Below, one piece after another: positions 46,644 to 54,491 of a stretch of 64,000 bases of DNA. The position numbers and the translations under genes were made by a program. Below the pieces are notes generated by a model. That model ran no database searches, was not told where the DNA came from, and worked only from the letters and a program-made list of their open reading frames with translations. Source of the stretch: Sulfuritalea sp. (GTDB lineage Bacteria; Pseudomonadota; Gammaproteobacteria; Burkholderiales; Rhodocyclaceae); NCBI GenBank assembly GCA_016712985.1, contig JADJQA010000007.1, positions 62,001 to 126,000 of the forward strand, given 5' to 3'. Each line of letters begins with the position of its first letter. The first letter of the stretch is position 1.

Positions 46644-48503
46644 TCAGTCTGACTCAAGGCGCATGATCACTTCGCCTCCGGGCGCATCACGATACAAGCG
46701 TTCGACCAATGCGGCGCGTCGTGTCAGCACCGCGCGCTGGTTGATATACCCCTTGTCGGTAATCTCACCGGCATCGATCGAGGGCGGTTCTTCCATCAGC
46801 AATGCCCGGTCTGCGACCATCGACGTGCCGCCGCCTTCGGCCACCAATTGCAGCATGCCGGCGCCCACATGCGCCACCACGCGCGGGTCCGCCAGTACCT
46901 GCGCGAGCGGCGCGCTCGGCGCGAGATCCGGGCACAGACTGCGACAACCGGCCGGATTGGCGAAGACCAGGAAGCCCACATTTTCGCGATCATGCCCGGT
47001 AACGACTATGTCCTGGGCCACCGGCGTCAGCAGGGAAAGGGCATGCACGCGCAAGGCGCCGACATGCACCCAGATCCCGCTCATCAACTTGAAGTCCTCG
47101 GCGATGCGTCCATCGAACTCGATGCCTTTCGCATGATCCTGCGGATCGGCGAAACGCCCGGCATCGCCCATCAGGTAGAAGCCTTCCTCGTCGAACGCTG
47201 CGGCGGTCAGCTCGGGCTGCTTCCAGTAACCGGGGGTCACGTTCGGGCCGCGTACGCGCAATTCCATCTTTTTCGCATTCGGCACCATCTTGATCTCGCA
47301 GCCCGGCGCGGGCAGTCCGATTACCCCGGCATGGTCGATCCTGAAATGCACGTTGGTGATCATCGGCGCGGTCTCGGTCGCCCCCCAGGCCGACAGCATG
47401 ACCGTGGGATGCCCTCGCTCACGTACGGAAAGCGCTTCGAGGCTGTGCCAAAGATTCTGCGGCAGCGCCGCGGCCGCATAGAAGATCATGTCCAGATCGG
47501 CGAAGAAACTCCGCCGCAGGGCTTCGTCCTGTTCCAGGTAGGGGATCAGCATGTCGAAGCCGCGCGGCACGTTGAAATACATCGTGGGGGACACCTCGCG
47601 CAGGTTGGCGACCGTCTTCTCTATCAGTCCCGGCGCCGGCTTGCCATCGTCGACGTAAAGCGAGCCGCCGTTCTTCAGGATCATGTTGAAGTTGTGATTG
47701 CCGCCAAAGGTATGGTTCCACGGCAACCAGTCGACCACCACCGGCGGCCGAGCTTCGAGGAAGGGCCAGTTCTGCGCGACGGCCTGCTGGTTCGAGCAGA
47801 GCATGCGCTGGGTATTGACGACGCCCTTGGGCACTCCGGTGGAACCTGAAGTGAACAGGATCTTGGCGATGCTGTCGTGACCGACAGCGGCAAAGGCGCG
47901 ATCCACTTCCGCACCGCCGGGCTTGCCGAGCAATTCGCTGAACGCAGTGATCGGCAGTCCTTCCTGCGCCTCTCCGCTGTCGGTCACGATCTTTGCCCCG
48001 TGCAGATCAACGGACCGCATTGCCGGTGCGAACCTGGCGCCATCGCAGGCATAGATCAGCCCTGGGTGCAGCAGATCGAGAATGCTCCGCAGCTTGAGGT
48101 GGTCCCGTGACATTACCGAATACGCCGGCGACACCGGCGCCACCGGCACGCCGACATGCATGGCGGCCAGCGACAGCAAGGCATGATTGACGTTGTTGTC
48201 GGAAAGGATCACCACCGGTCGGTCGGCGGAAAGCCTGCGTTCGAGCAAGTCGGCGCCGATCGCGCGCACCGCCGCCAATGCCTCCGCATAACTGATCTTG
48301 CGCCAACCAGCGCCCTCGCGCTCGGCAAGAAAAACCCGCTCGGGCGCGGCATTTGCCCAATGCTCGAGATACTCGCCGATGCAACGCGCGTAGGGTTCGA
48401 GGGGCCGCGGGCAGCGCAACAGGATGCTGCCGTCACTGCGGCTTTCGGAAATCACGGCGGCCGGTGCAAAGCCCTTCAACGCCGAGTTGTTTTCATTGTT
48501 CAT
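46644..48503 (-). CDS. Acyl-CoA ligase, feruloyl-CoA synthase-like
   Basis: It activates a carboxylic acid to its CoA thioester with ATP. The 619 residues include the adenylation P-loop ILFTSGSTGVPKGVVNTQ, WLPWNHTFGGNHNFN, WGATETAP and LMGDAGRF with DGRIAEDFKLMSG. The length, the N-terminal SRSDGSILLRCPRPLEPY and the C-terminus lacking a standard PxTxxGKxxR motif fit feruloyl-CoA synthases rather than short acetyl-CoA synthetases. A good ribosome binding site (GAGGAGAT) precedes the ATG. As the first full gene of the transporter plus beta-oxidation operon it suggests that the imported acid is a phenylpropanoid or similar; this is inference. Confidence 0.87.
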   Translation of the reverse strand: MNNENNSALKGFAPAAVISESRSDGSILLRCPRPLEPYARCIGEYLEHWANAAPERVFLAEREGAGWRKISYAEALAAVRAIGADLLERRLSADRPVVILSDNNVNHALLSLAAMHVGVPVAPVSPAYSVMSRDHLKLRSILDLLHPGLIYACDGARFAPAMRSVDLHGAKIVTDSGEAQEGLPITAFSELLGKPGGAEVDRAFAAVGHDSIAKILFTSGSTGVPKGVVNTQRMLCSNQQAVAQNWPFLEARPPVVVDWLPWNHTFGGNHNFNMILKNGGSLYVDDGKPAPGLIEKTVANLREVSPTMYFNVPRGFDMLIPYLEQDEALRRSFFADLDMIFYAAAALPQNLWHSLEALSVRERGHPTVMLSAWGATETAPMITNVHFRIDHAGVIGLPAPGCEIKMVPNAKKMELRVRGPNVTPGYWKQPELTAAAFDEEGFYLMGDAGRFADPQDHAKGIEFDGRIAEDFKLMSGIWVHVGALRVHALSLLTPVAQDIVVTGHDRENVGFLVFANPAGCRSLCPDLAPSAPLAQVLADPRVVAHVGAGMLQLVAEGGGTSMVADRALLMEEPPSIDAGEITDKGYINQRAVLTRRAALVERLYRDAPGGEVIMRLESD

Positions 48504-48527
48504 ATTCTTATCTCCTCGAGTATGGGT

Positions 48528-48617
48528 CTATTTGATCAGCTTCCAGTCACCTCCCTCGATTCTTACCATTTGCGAAAGGCCCAGTGACGGCCCGATGGCG
48601 ATGGCAACAGCTTTCAT
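48528..48617 (-). pseudogene. 29-codon relic of an ABC solute-binding protein gene
   Basis: A strong ribosome binding site (AGGAGGAG) and ATG are followed by MKAVAIAI, a short stretch and then MVRIEGGDWKLIK and a stop. The complete binding protein encoded at 49892-51031 starts MKAK and ends ATVENGDWKLLK, so both ends match. I read this as the remains of a former livK gene in the operon after internal deletion. It may still be translated as a leader peptide just ahead of the ligase. Confidence 0.65.
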
Positions 48618-48672
48618 GTTCTCCTCCTGCGATTTGGAAATTTTCGAGCCCATTCGGACTTCTGTTGCATTC

Positions 48673-48701
48673 AGGCTAGCAGCTCAAAACTAACTTGTCA
48701 A
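48673..48701 (-). promoter_or_regulatory. Putative sigma-70 promoter of the ligase-transporter operon
   Basis: On the minus strand a perfect -35 box TTGACA (48696-48701) is followed after 17 bases by TAGCCT (48673-48678), a moderate -10 match. It lies 56 bases before the relic ORF and overlaps the left arm of the adjacent inverted repeat. Confidence 0.5.
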
Positions 48702-48722
48702 TCACCCGTCAAAAAGTTAGTT
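48688..48722. promoter_or_regulatory. Inverted repeat, candidate TetR operator
   Basis: AACTAACTT and AAGTTAGTT form a perfect 9-bp inverted repeat with a 17-base spacer, between the divergent regulator and ligase genes. The left arm covers part of the -35 box of the putative operon promoter, as expected of a repressor site. The operator of this regulator is not known, so the assignment is positional. Confidence 0.5.
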
Positions 48723-48878
48723 GACGCATTGCAATGCGAATGGAATGGCACTGTCAATTTGTCATTGTCTGCGCCACGAAAAGGCCGATCGGCGCATCGG
48801 ATGAAAGCTAGAATGACATCTGTTCACCACCCAGACTGATTTGGAATGTCGGCGCAGCGCCGTGAATCGGAGACATTT

Positions 48879-49772
48879 ATGCGGCAATCTGACCATTCAA
48901 GGCAGGATCCAGCAACCGGTTCTTCCCTCGAGGAATCGGTGCTGCTGCTGGCGCGCAGATATCCGCAACATGGACAGGCCAAGGCAGCCCGTGAGCTCAA
49001 GTCAGCCGGCCATGCGATATCGCCATCCGGGGTGCGCTACATCTGGAAGAAACACAATCTGGAAACTGCCTACAAGCGCCTGAAGGCCATCGCGGCACTG
49101 CGCGACCCGACCATGAGCAATCTGACCGCGAATCAGTTGGCAATCCTCAAGCGCGGCGACATTAGCCGCGGCCTGGTGCAAGACTCGCGCGGCAGCAACA
49201 CGGCAGACGGCGCGGCGGCGCCAGACGAGCGGCAGAACCAAATCCTGCAAGCCGCCGCCGACCTGTTCGTGAAGCAGGGTTATGGAGGGACCTCGATTCG
49301 TGATATTGCGCAGCGGGTGGGGCTGTTGCCGGGATCCGTGTATCACCACTTCCCGTGCAAGGAAGATCTGTTTGTCGCGATCCACCACGAGGGATTCAGG
49401 CAGCTTGTGGTTCGCAGCGAGGCGGCCATCAGGGCTGAGTCGGACCCGTGGAAGCGCCTGGAACTGGCTTGCGCCGTGCATATCGACTCCGCCATGGAGG
49501 GCGACGCAATCGCCCGCATTACCGCAATCGGCCTGTTTGCCATTCACGAGGACCGGCTGCAACGACGGCTGGAAAAGGATCGCGAGACCTACGACCAACA
49601 ACTGCGCAAACTGGTTGCGGATCTTGATCTTCCGCGCAAGACCAACCGTTCGATTTTCAGACTGGCATTGCTGGGCGCGCTGAACTGGACGCTGATCTGG
49701 TACCGACCGGGGAAAATGACGCCAAAGCAGATTGCGCGCGAGCTGATACGTACCTTTAGAGCAAGCACTTGA
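48879..49772 (+). CDS. TetR-family regulator with an additional N-terminal helix-turn-helix domain
   Basis: It probably represses the divergent catabolic operon in the absence of an inducer such as the acyl-CoA. Residues about 15-75 (SVLLLARRYPQHGQAKAARELKSAG...SPSGVRYIWKKHNL) resemble the helix-turn-helix of IS481-type integrases. Residues about 115-165 (QNQILQAAADLFVKQGYGGTSIRDIAQRVGLLPGSVYHHF) are a typical TetR DNA-binding domain, followed by a ligand domain. The ATG at 48879 has GGAG at good distance; a start at 48846 lacks one. At 297 residues it is about 100 longer than a usual TetR. The extra domain is directly visible; its role is unknown. Confidence 0.87.
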   Translation: MRQSDHSRQDPATGSSLEESVLLLARRYPQHGQAKAARELKSAGHAISPSGVRYIWKKHNLETAYKRLKAIAALRDPTMSNLTANQLAILKRGDISRGLVQDSRGSNTADGAAAPDERQNQILQAAADLFVKQGYGGTSIRDIAQRVGLLPGSVYHHFPCKEDLFVAIHHEGFRQLVVRSEAAIRAESDPWKRLELACAVHIDSAMEGDAIARITAIGLFAIHEDRLQRRLEKDRETYDQQLRKLVADLDLPRKTNRSIFRLALLGALNWTLIWYRPGKMTPKQIARELIRTFRAST

Positions 49773-49891
49773 CAGGATGACGATGGGTTTGCCACACGTC
49801 CGCCGGGCCAACCCGGCGACAGCGCCGCGCGACGCGACGCCGTCGATGATGGGGAACCGCGCCCGCCGATCGGCCGCTTTGCGCGAACGGC

Positions 49892-51031
49892 CTACTTGAG
49901 CAGTTTCCAGTCGCCGTTCTCGACCGTGGCCATGATGGCTGCGCGTCCATCGAAGCCGTTGTGATCCTTGGCCGACATGTTGAACACGCCATGCACCGCC
50001 GGAAGTTCCTTGACGTTCTCCAGCGCATCGCGCAAGGCAATGCGGAACTCGGCAGTGCCCGGCTTGGCCTTCTTCAAGGCCTCGGGCACGGCGCGATTCA
50101 ACAGCAGATAGGCATCCCAGCCGTGGCCGCCGAATGTCGAGCGGCTGTTGGCGCCATTGGCAGCCTCATACAGCTTGATGTATTCGAGCGCCGGCTTCTT
50201 CGACGGATGGCTGTCGGGCAGTTGCTCGGCGAGCAGCATCGGCCCGACCGGGAATATCGTGCCTTCGACGTTCTTGCCGCCGACGCGCAGGAAATCGCGG
50301 TTGGCGATGCCGTGGGTCTGGTAGAACTTGCCCTTGTAGCCGCGCTCGATCAGGGTCGATTGCGGCAACACGGCCGGCGTCCCCGAACCGGCGATCAGGA
50401 TCGCGTCCGGATTTGCCGCGATCAGCTTGAGCGCCTGCCCGGTAACGCTGGTATCGGCACGCTGGTAGGCCTCCGACGCGGTGATCTTGATGCCCTTGGC
50501 TTCGGCCGCGCCCTGGATCGCCTTCAGCCAAAGCTGGCCGTAGGGATCGGCGTAGCCGATGAAGCCGATGGTCTTGACGTTGTTGGCGGCCATGTGCGCC
50601 GCAATCGCAATGGCCATCTGGTTGAAGTTCTGCGGCGTGTAAAAAATCCAGGGAGCCTTGTCGCCTGCCGGCGGAATCGGGGACATGGCAATCTGCGGCG
50701 TCCTGGTTTCGAACGCCACTTCGAGAATGGCCATCGATGTGGGCGTCGCCGTCGAACCGATCAGCGCGTCCACCTTGTCTTCGCTGGTCAGTTTGCGGGC
50801 ATTCTTTACAGCAGCACTGGGATCCGTGGCATCGTCGAGCACGATGTACTTGACCTTTTCACCACCAAGCGTTGGCGGTAGCAGCGCAAAGGTATTCTTT
50901 TCGGGAATGCCGAGAGATGCCGCCGGGCCGGTCGCCGAAACGCTGACGCCGATGGTGATGTCGGCCCAGGCCGAACCGGCCGCCAGAATCAGTGCCAGCG
51001 CCTTTAGCAAAGCGAACTTTTTGGCTTTCAT
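49892..51031 (-). CDS. livK: ABC transporter solute-binding protein (LivK-like)
   Basis: It is the periplasmic receptor that delivers a ligand to the LivHMGF system. It has a signal peptide (MKAKKFALLKALALILAAGSAWA), then the periplasmic-binding fold of HAAT proteins (ITIGVSVSATGPAASLGIPEKN, VDALIGSTATPTSMAILEVA, VKTIGFIGYADPYGQLWLKA, GGHGWDAYLLLNRA). A GGAGAAG site precedes the ATG. It is transcribed apart from the transporter operon, beyond the regulator gene, from its own promoter. In Rhodopseudomonas palustris related binding proteins (CouP) carry aromatic acids, which would fit the ligase and beta-oxidation genes nearby. Confidence 0.9.
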   Translation of the reverse strand: MKAKKFALLKALALILAAGSAWADITIGVSVSATGPAASLGIPEKNTFALLPPTLGGEKVKYIVLDDATDPSAAVKNARKLTSEDKVDALIGSTATPTSMAILEVAFETRTPQIAMSPIPPAGDKAPWIFYTPQNFNQMAIAIAAHMAANNVKTIGFIGYADPYGQLWLKAIQGAAEAKGIKITASEAYQRADTSVTGQALKLIAANPDAILIAGSGTPAVLPQSTLIERGYKGKFYQTHGIANRDFLRVGGKNVEGTIFPVGPMLLAEQLPDSHPSKKPALEYIKLYEAANGANSRSTFGGHGWDAYLLLNRAVPEALKKAKPGTAEFRIALRDALENVKELPAVHGVFNMSAKDHNGFDGRAAIMATVENGDWKLLK

Positions 51032-51090
51032 GTCTTCTCCTGTTTATAGTGGTTGGTGTTCGCTCGACGGGCTATGACAGACGTAAAGCG

Positions 51091-51126
51091 ACCGAACGAT
51101 TGTAGGCGCGGTTTGTTCGGTGTCAA
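51091..51126 (-). promoter_or_regulatory. Putative livK promoter overlapped by an inverted repeat
   Basis: On the minus strand TTGACA (51121-51126) is followed after 16 bases by TACAAT (51099-51104), a strong sigma-70 promoter about 68 bases before the livK start. The arms ACCGAAC (51091-51097) and GTTCGGT (51115-51121) form a perfect 7-bp inverted repeat with a 17-base spacer around it. This is the same geometry as the repeat at the ligase promoter, though the sequence differs. Confidence 0.6.
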
Positions 51127-51213
51127 CATTCCCGATGGCCAAGGCTCGCCCTCCCGATGGCTGCCGCCATGCGACAAGGCCTATACTGAATTGAACTTGA
51201 TTGCGGGGGCCAT

Positions 51214-51512
51214 ATGTTTCGCAGATCGATCCTTGCTGTGCTGCTGATTTTCTGCGGCGATTTCGCCGCCGCCGATGAACGAGCAGTCCGCGACGCCGGG
51301 CGCGGTGAGCTGCTGTATTCAACCCATTGCGTCGCTTGCCACGATACCCAGGTTCATTGGCGTGAAAGAAACTCGTCAAGGACTGGAGAAGTCTCCAGGT
51401 GGAAGTCAGTCGCTGGCAGGGAATTTCAGCGCTTGGGTGGTCGGATGACGACGTCGCGGCGGTGGCGCGATACCTGAACACACTCCACTACCACTTTCCG
51501 GCGCCGGACTGA
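51214..51512 (+). CDS. Small periplasmic cytochrome c (one-base deletion)
   Basis: It is a predicted monohaem electron carrier of about 99 residues with a signal peptide (FRRSILAVLLIFCGDFAAA) and a CVACH haem site. After HWRER one base is missing (near 51371, in an A-rich stretch). In the restored frame it continues KLVKDWRSLQVEVSRWQGISALGW and DDVAAVARYLNTLHYHFPAPD to a stop at 51512. The conserved second half supports a real gene rather than a chance frame. It is divergent from livK; its redox partner is unknown. Confidence 0.75.
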
Positions 51513-51559
51513 CCCGGAGACGGTGGCGCCAGGCCAGGCGACTCCGATCGCGGCAGCGG

Positions 51560-52012
51560 TCAGGGTCCGATGCGCCATTCGAGAACCTGCTCGAAGCGGG
51601 AAACCAGCAGGTAGGAACTGATCTTCACCGTTACGATCGCGCAGGAGGGAGCCGCCGCGAAGGCTGCCAGGTACGGGTGGCGAGCGATGAAGAGGTCGAG
51701 CAGCGCAACGCCGGCCCCCGAGCCCGCTTCCTCGGCTTCGCCGATCGCGGTTACCGCCACCGAGTCCTGCGTGTCCGAGCCCTTGTTCTCGCGGTCGTCG
51801 ATCAGCAGGGCGACCCGCCGGTTCGCCTTGAGGTTGGCGAACTTGCGCCTGTTCCGTTCGGTCAGGATCACGATTTGCCGCAGATCTTCGGTTGCGGCAA
51901 AGGCCATCAGGCTGGCGAATGGCTGCCCCTGATCGTCGGTCGCCAGCACCGCGTAGCGCTGGGAACGAAACAGGTCCCGCAGAACCGGTTGAATTTCCTG
52001 ATCGGTGTTCAT
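51560..52012 (-). CDS. Pyridoxamine 5'-phosphate oxidase-like FMN-binding split-barrel protein
   Basis: It has 150 residues with the split-barrel pattern of the PNPOx-like/HugZ-like superfamily: LRDLFRSQRYAVLATDDQGQPFASLMAFA, IVILTERNRRKFANLKANRRVALLIDDREN and the C-terminal VTVKISSYLLVSRFEQVLEW. Members bind FMN, F420 or haem, and some degrade haem. Given a cytochrome c and a SOUL relic beside it, a haem-related role is possible but only suggested by context. GGGATGAG precedes the ATG. Confidence 0.8.
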   Translation of the reverse strand: MNTDQEIQPVLRDLFRSQRYAVLATDDQGQPFASLMAFAATEDLRQIVILTERNRRKFANLKANRRVALLIDDRENKGSDTQDSVAVTAIGEAEEAGSGAGVALLDLFIARHPYLAAFAAAPSCAIVTVKISSYLLVSRFEQVLEWRIGP

Positions 52013-52117
52013 CTCATCCCTGCCGCAAGTCTACCCAAGCGCGGCAGATTACAGCCACAACTCGTAGGCGCGCAAGCCGCGCCTTTTCCAGAGGGCAGAA
52101 CACCGAGCCAAAAGCCA

Positions 52118-52147
52118 CTCTCCCCTTGCGGGAGAGGTTGGGGAGAG
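52118..52147. repeat. Short palindromic intergenic repeat
   Basis: CTCTCCCCTTGCGGGAGAG followed by GTTGGGGAGAG is a dispersed intergenic element type common in GC-rich proteobacteria. It can form two alternative hairpins. Confidence 0.5.
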
Positions 52148-52150
52148 GGT

Positions 52151-52184
52151 TGATGGGGCCCACGGGAATTCCCATGGCCCATCA
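52151..52184. repeat. Imperfect inverted repeat (TGATGGG...CCCATCA)
   Basis: TGATGGGGCC and GGCCCATCA flank GGGAATTCCC, itself a palindrome. It lies directly after the previous element, upstream of the SOUL relic and of the divergent split-barrel gene. A terminator or transposable-element relic is possible. Confidence 0.4.
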
Positions 52185-52265
52185 CCAACACACAAGCCGA
52201 ACACTCGCCACGGACCCCAGGCCGCGCTTATTCGCGCGTGCCACAGCACCCGCCGCACCACCTCG

Positions 52266-52527
52266 ATGAGCCGTTTTCGTTCGCTGACTGCCTGCATCCT
52301 GCCGCTGGCCCGGAGTTCCGCAATGGCAATTGACGAACCCCGCTACGCGGTGGTCCGCGCACGATGCTTTCGACCTGCGCCGCTACGAAGAGCACCTGAA
52401 GAAACTCCAGGATGCCCACGCCCAAGCTGGCTTGCGTTGGCATGGCGAACCCGTATGAGCCCGCTTGGATCCACCCTGGAAACCGTGATTCCTGCGCCGA
52501 AACGAGACCTGGCTGGCGCTTGATTGA
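52266..52527 (+). pseudogene. Decayed SOUL family heme-binding protein gene
   Basis: The N-terminal part (signal-like MSRFRSLTACILPLARSSAMA, then IDEPRYAVV) is followed, after a one-base shift, by DAFDLRRYE. It then jumps to EEHLKKLQDAHAQAGLRWHGEPV and ARLDPPWKP, FLRRNETWLALD. In intact SOUL proteins about 100 residues lie between these two parts, so the middle has been deleted. Two TGA codons stand where Trp is expected (EPVWAR, KPWF). The combination of deletion, shift and two nonsense codons indicates a real pseudogene. Confidence 0.8.
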
Positions 52528-52694
52528 GTGCGGTGCGCCGCCGCTTTGGCACCCCTCCATGGTACTCCGCGCGGTGTCGCTGCCACGCATGGCGACAAGT
52601 TGCAGTCAGGTTGACACAAGTCAATATCGACAACGTGGGTTTGGGTCTATAAGTAAAGCAAGCAGGGACACTCGTCCCACCCAAGGAGCCAGTC

Positions 52695-54491
52695 ATGAGC
52701 TACCAGAATCCCTCCCCCAAGCACCCTTCCCGCAAGCACTCTGCCAGGTTCTCCACCCCGGCTCGCTTGGGTGTTGTCACCGTAGCCGCCTGCTTCATCG
52801 CCGGCCCGGTGCTGTCGAACCCGGTGAATCCCGTGGTGGTCAAGGGCACGGCAAGCTTCAACCAGGCCGGCAACCTGCTGACGGTGACCAACAGCAACGG
52901 CGCCATCATCAACTGGGACAAGTTCTCGATCAAGGCCGGTGAGACCACCCATTTCGCCCAGACCTCGGCCTCCAGCGCGGTGATGAACCGGGTGCTCAAC
53001 GACCCGACTGCCATTTATGGCACGCTCAGCTCCAACGGTCGCGTCTGGCTGATCAATCCCGCCGGCATCATGGTGGGCCCCGGCGGGCGGATCGACACCG
53101 CCGGCTTCGTCGCCTCCACGCTCAACCTCCGCAACGAAGACTTCCTCGCCGGGCGCAACCTGTTCGTCAACGACGGCATGCCCAGGGACATCATCAACCA
53201 GGGCGAAATCCGCACCCCTTCCGGCGGCAGCGTCTATCTGATCGGCAACAACGTCAGCAACGAAGGCATCATCACCACCCCCGAAGGGCGAAACCATCCT
53301 CGCCGCCGGCGCCACGGTCAGCCTGATCGACAGCGCCACCCCGGCGTCAAGGTCGACATCACCGGGGCGGAAGGCAACGCCACCAACCTCGGCACACTCA
53401 CGGCCGAAGCCGGACGCATCGGCATCGCCGGCGTCATCGTCAGGAACAGCGGCACGGTCAATGCCAGCAGCGTGGTCTCCGAGGGTGGTCGCGTCTTCCT
53501 CAAGGCCAGCCAGGACGCCTACGTCGATGGCAATGGCCGCATCGTCACTACCGGCACCAAGGGTGGCAGCGTCGAAGGTCTCGGCAATCGCGTCGCGATA
53601 ATGGACCAGGCCGAGATCGACGCCAGCGGCGCCAATGGCGGCGGGCAGATCCTCGTCGGTGGCGATTTCCAGGGCAGGAATCCCGAGATTCCGAACGCCA
53701 GCACAAGCTATTTCGGCAAGGATGCCGTGCTCAAGGCCGACGCCACCGGAGTCGGCGATGGCGGGACGGTGATTGTCTGGGCGGATGACACCACGCAAGC
53801 GCACGGGACGATCTCGGCCCGAGGCGGGGCTGCGGGTGGCAGCGGCGGGTTGGTCGAGACCTCCGGCCATAAGCTCACGATCGGCGATACAACCCGCATC
53901 ACTACCGATTCGCCTTACGGCAAGGTGGGCGTGTGGTTGCTCGACCCTTATGATTTCACTATTGCCTCCAGTGGCGGCGACATCACCGGTGCGACGCTTT
54001 CTGCGGCACTGGAGTCGAACAGCGTGACCATCCAGACTACAGCTTCCTCCGCTTCATGTTCCGGAACGGTTTGCGGATCGGGCAACAGCGGGGGCAACGG
54101 CGACATCTTCGTCAATGACAGCGTAGGTTGGGGCAGCGGATTCGGCCTGACGCTTTCCGCTTATCGCAATATCAACGTCAATTCCATCATCGCGGCGAGC
54201 GGCAGTTCGGCCAGCCTGACACTGACACCCAATAACACAGGCTACGGTGGCAGCTACAGCATTGGCAGCGGGGGCCGCATCGACCTCGGCGGAAGCAGTC
54301 CCAGCCTGGCAATCGCCGGGCAGAGCTATACGGTGATCAATAGTCTCGGTGACTTTAACGATGTCATTACCACGACGCTGCAGGGCATGAAGAACGGCCT
54401 GGCCGGCCGCTATGCTCTTGGCAGCACTATCGATGCATCGGCAACCAGCGGCTGGGATGGCGGCAATGGTTTCCTGCCTGTGGGCAATTAA
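52695..54491 (+). CDS. Filamentous haemagglutinin-like adhesin, N-terminal part with TPS domain
   Basis: It is the start of a large two-partner-secretion exoprotein. An extended signal peptide (ending GPVLSNP) is followed by the TPS domain: GTASFNQAGNLLTVTNSNGAIINWDKFSI, SSAVMNRVLN, IYGTLSSNGRVWLINPAGIMVGPGG. AAGGAG precedes the ATG. An extra G at 53286-53288 and a missing base near 53341 compensate, so about 18 codons between them are misread (expected ETILAAGATVSLIDSATPG). The frame ends in TAA at 54489, but the same frame continues with TTQFTGTLDGLGHVISGLTI, which belongs to the same protein. No TpsB transporter gene is in the window. Confidence 0.85.
   Translation: MSYQNPSPKHPSRKHSARFSTPARLGVVTVAACFIAGPVLSNPVNPVVVKGTASFNQAGNLLTVTNSNGAIINWDKFSIKAGETTHFAQTSASSAVMNRVLNDPTAIYGTLSSNGRVWLINPAGIMVGPGGRIDTAGFVASTLNLRNEDFLAGRNLFVNDGMPRDIINQGEIRTPSGGSVYLIGNNVSNEGIITTPEGRNHPRRRRHGQPDRQRHPGVKVDITGAEGNATNLGTLTAEAGRIGIAGVIVRNSGTVNASSVVSEGGRVFLKASQDAYVDGNGRIVTTGTKGGSVEGLGNRVAIMDQAEIDASGANGGGQILVGGDFQGRNPEIPNASTSYFGKDAVLKADATGVGDGGTVIVWADDTTQAHGTISARGGAAGGSGGLVETSGHKLTIGDTTRITTDSPYGKVGVWLLDPYDFTIASSGGDITGATLSAALESNSVTIQTTASSASCSGTVCGSGNSGGNGDIFVNDSVGWGSGFGLTLSAYRNINVNSIIAASGSSASLTLTPNNTGYGGSYSIGSGGRIDLGGSSPSLAIAGQSYTVINSLGDFNDVITTTLQGMKNGLAGRYALGSTIDASATSGWDGGNGFLPVGN

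Noticed and set aside
45602..46657. Upstream extension of the livM-livG frame to a 948-codon gene
   Set aside because: This part is livH in another register; the ATG overlapping the livH stop is the natural start.
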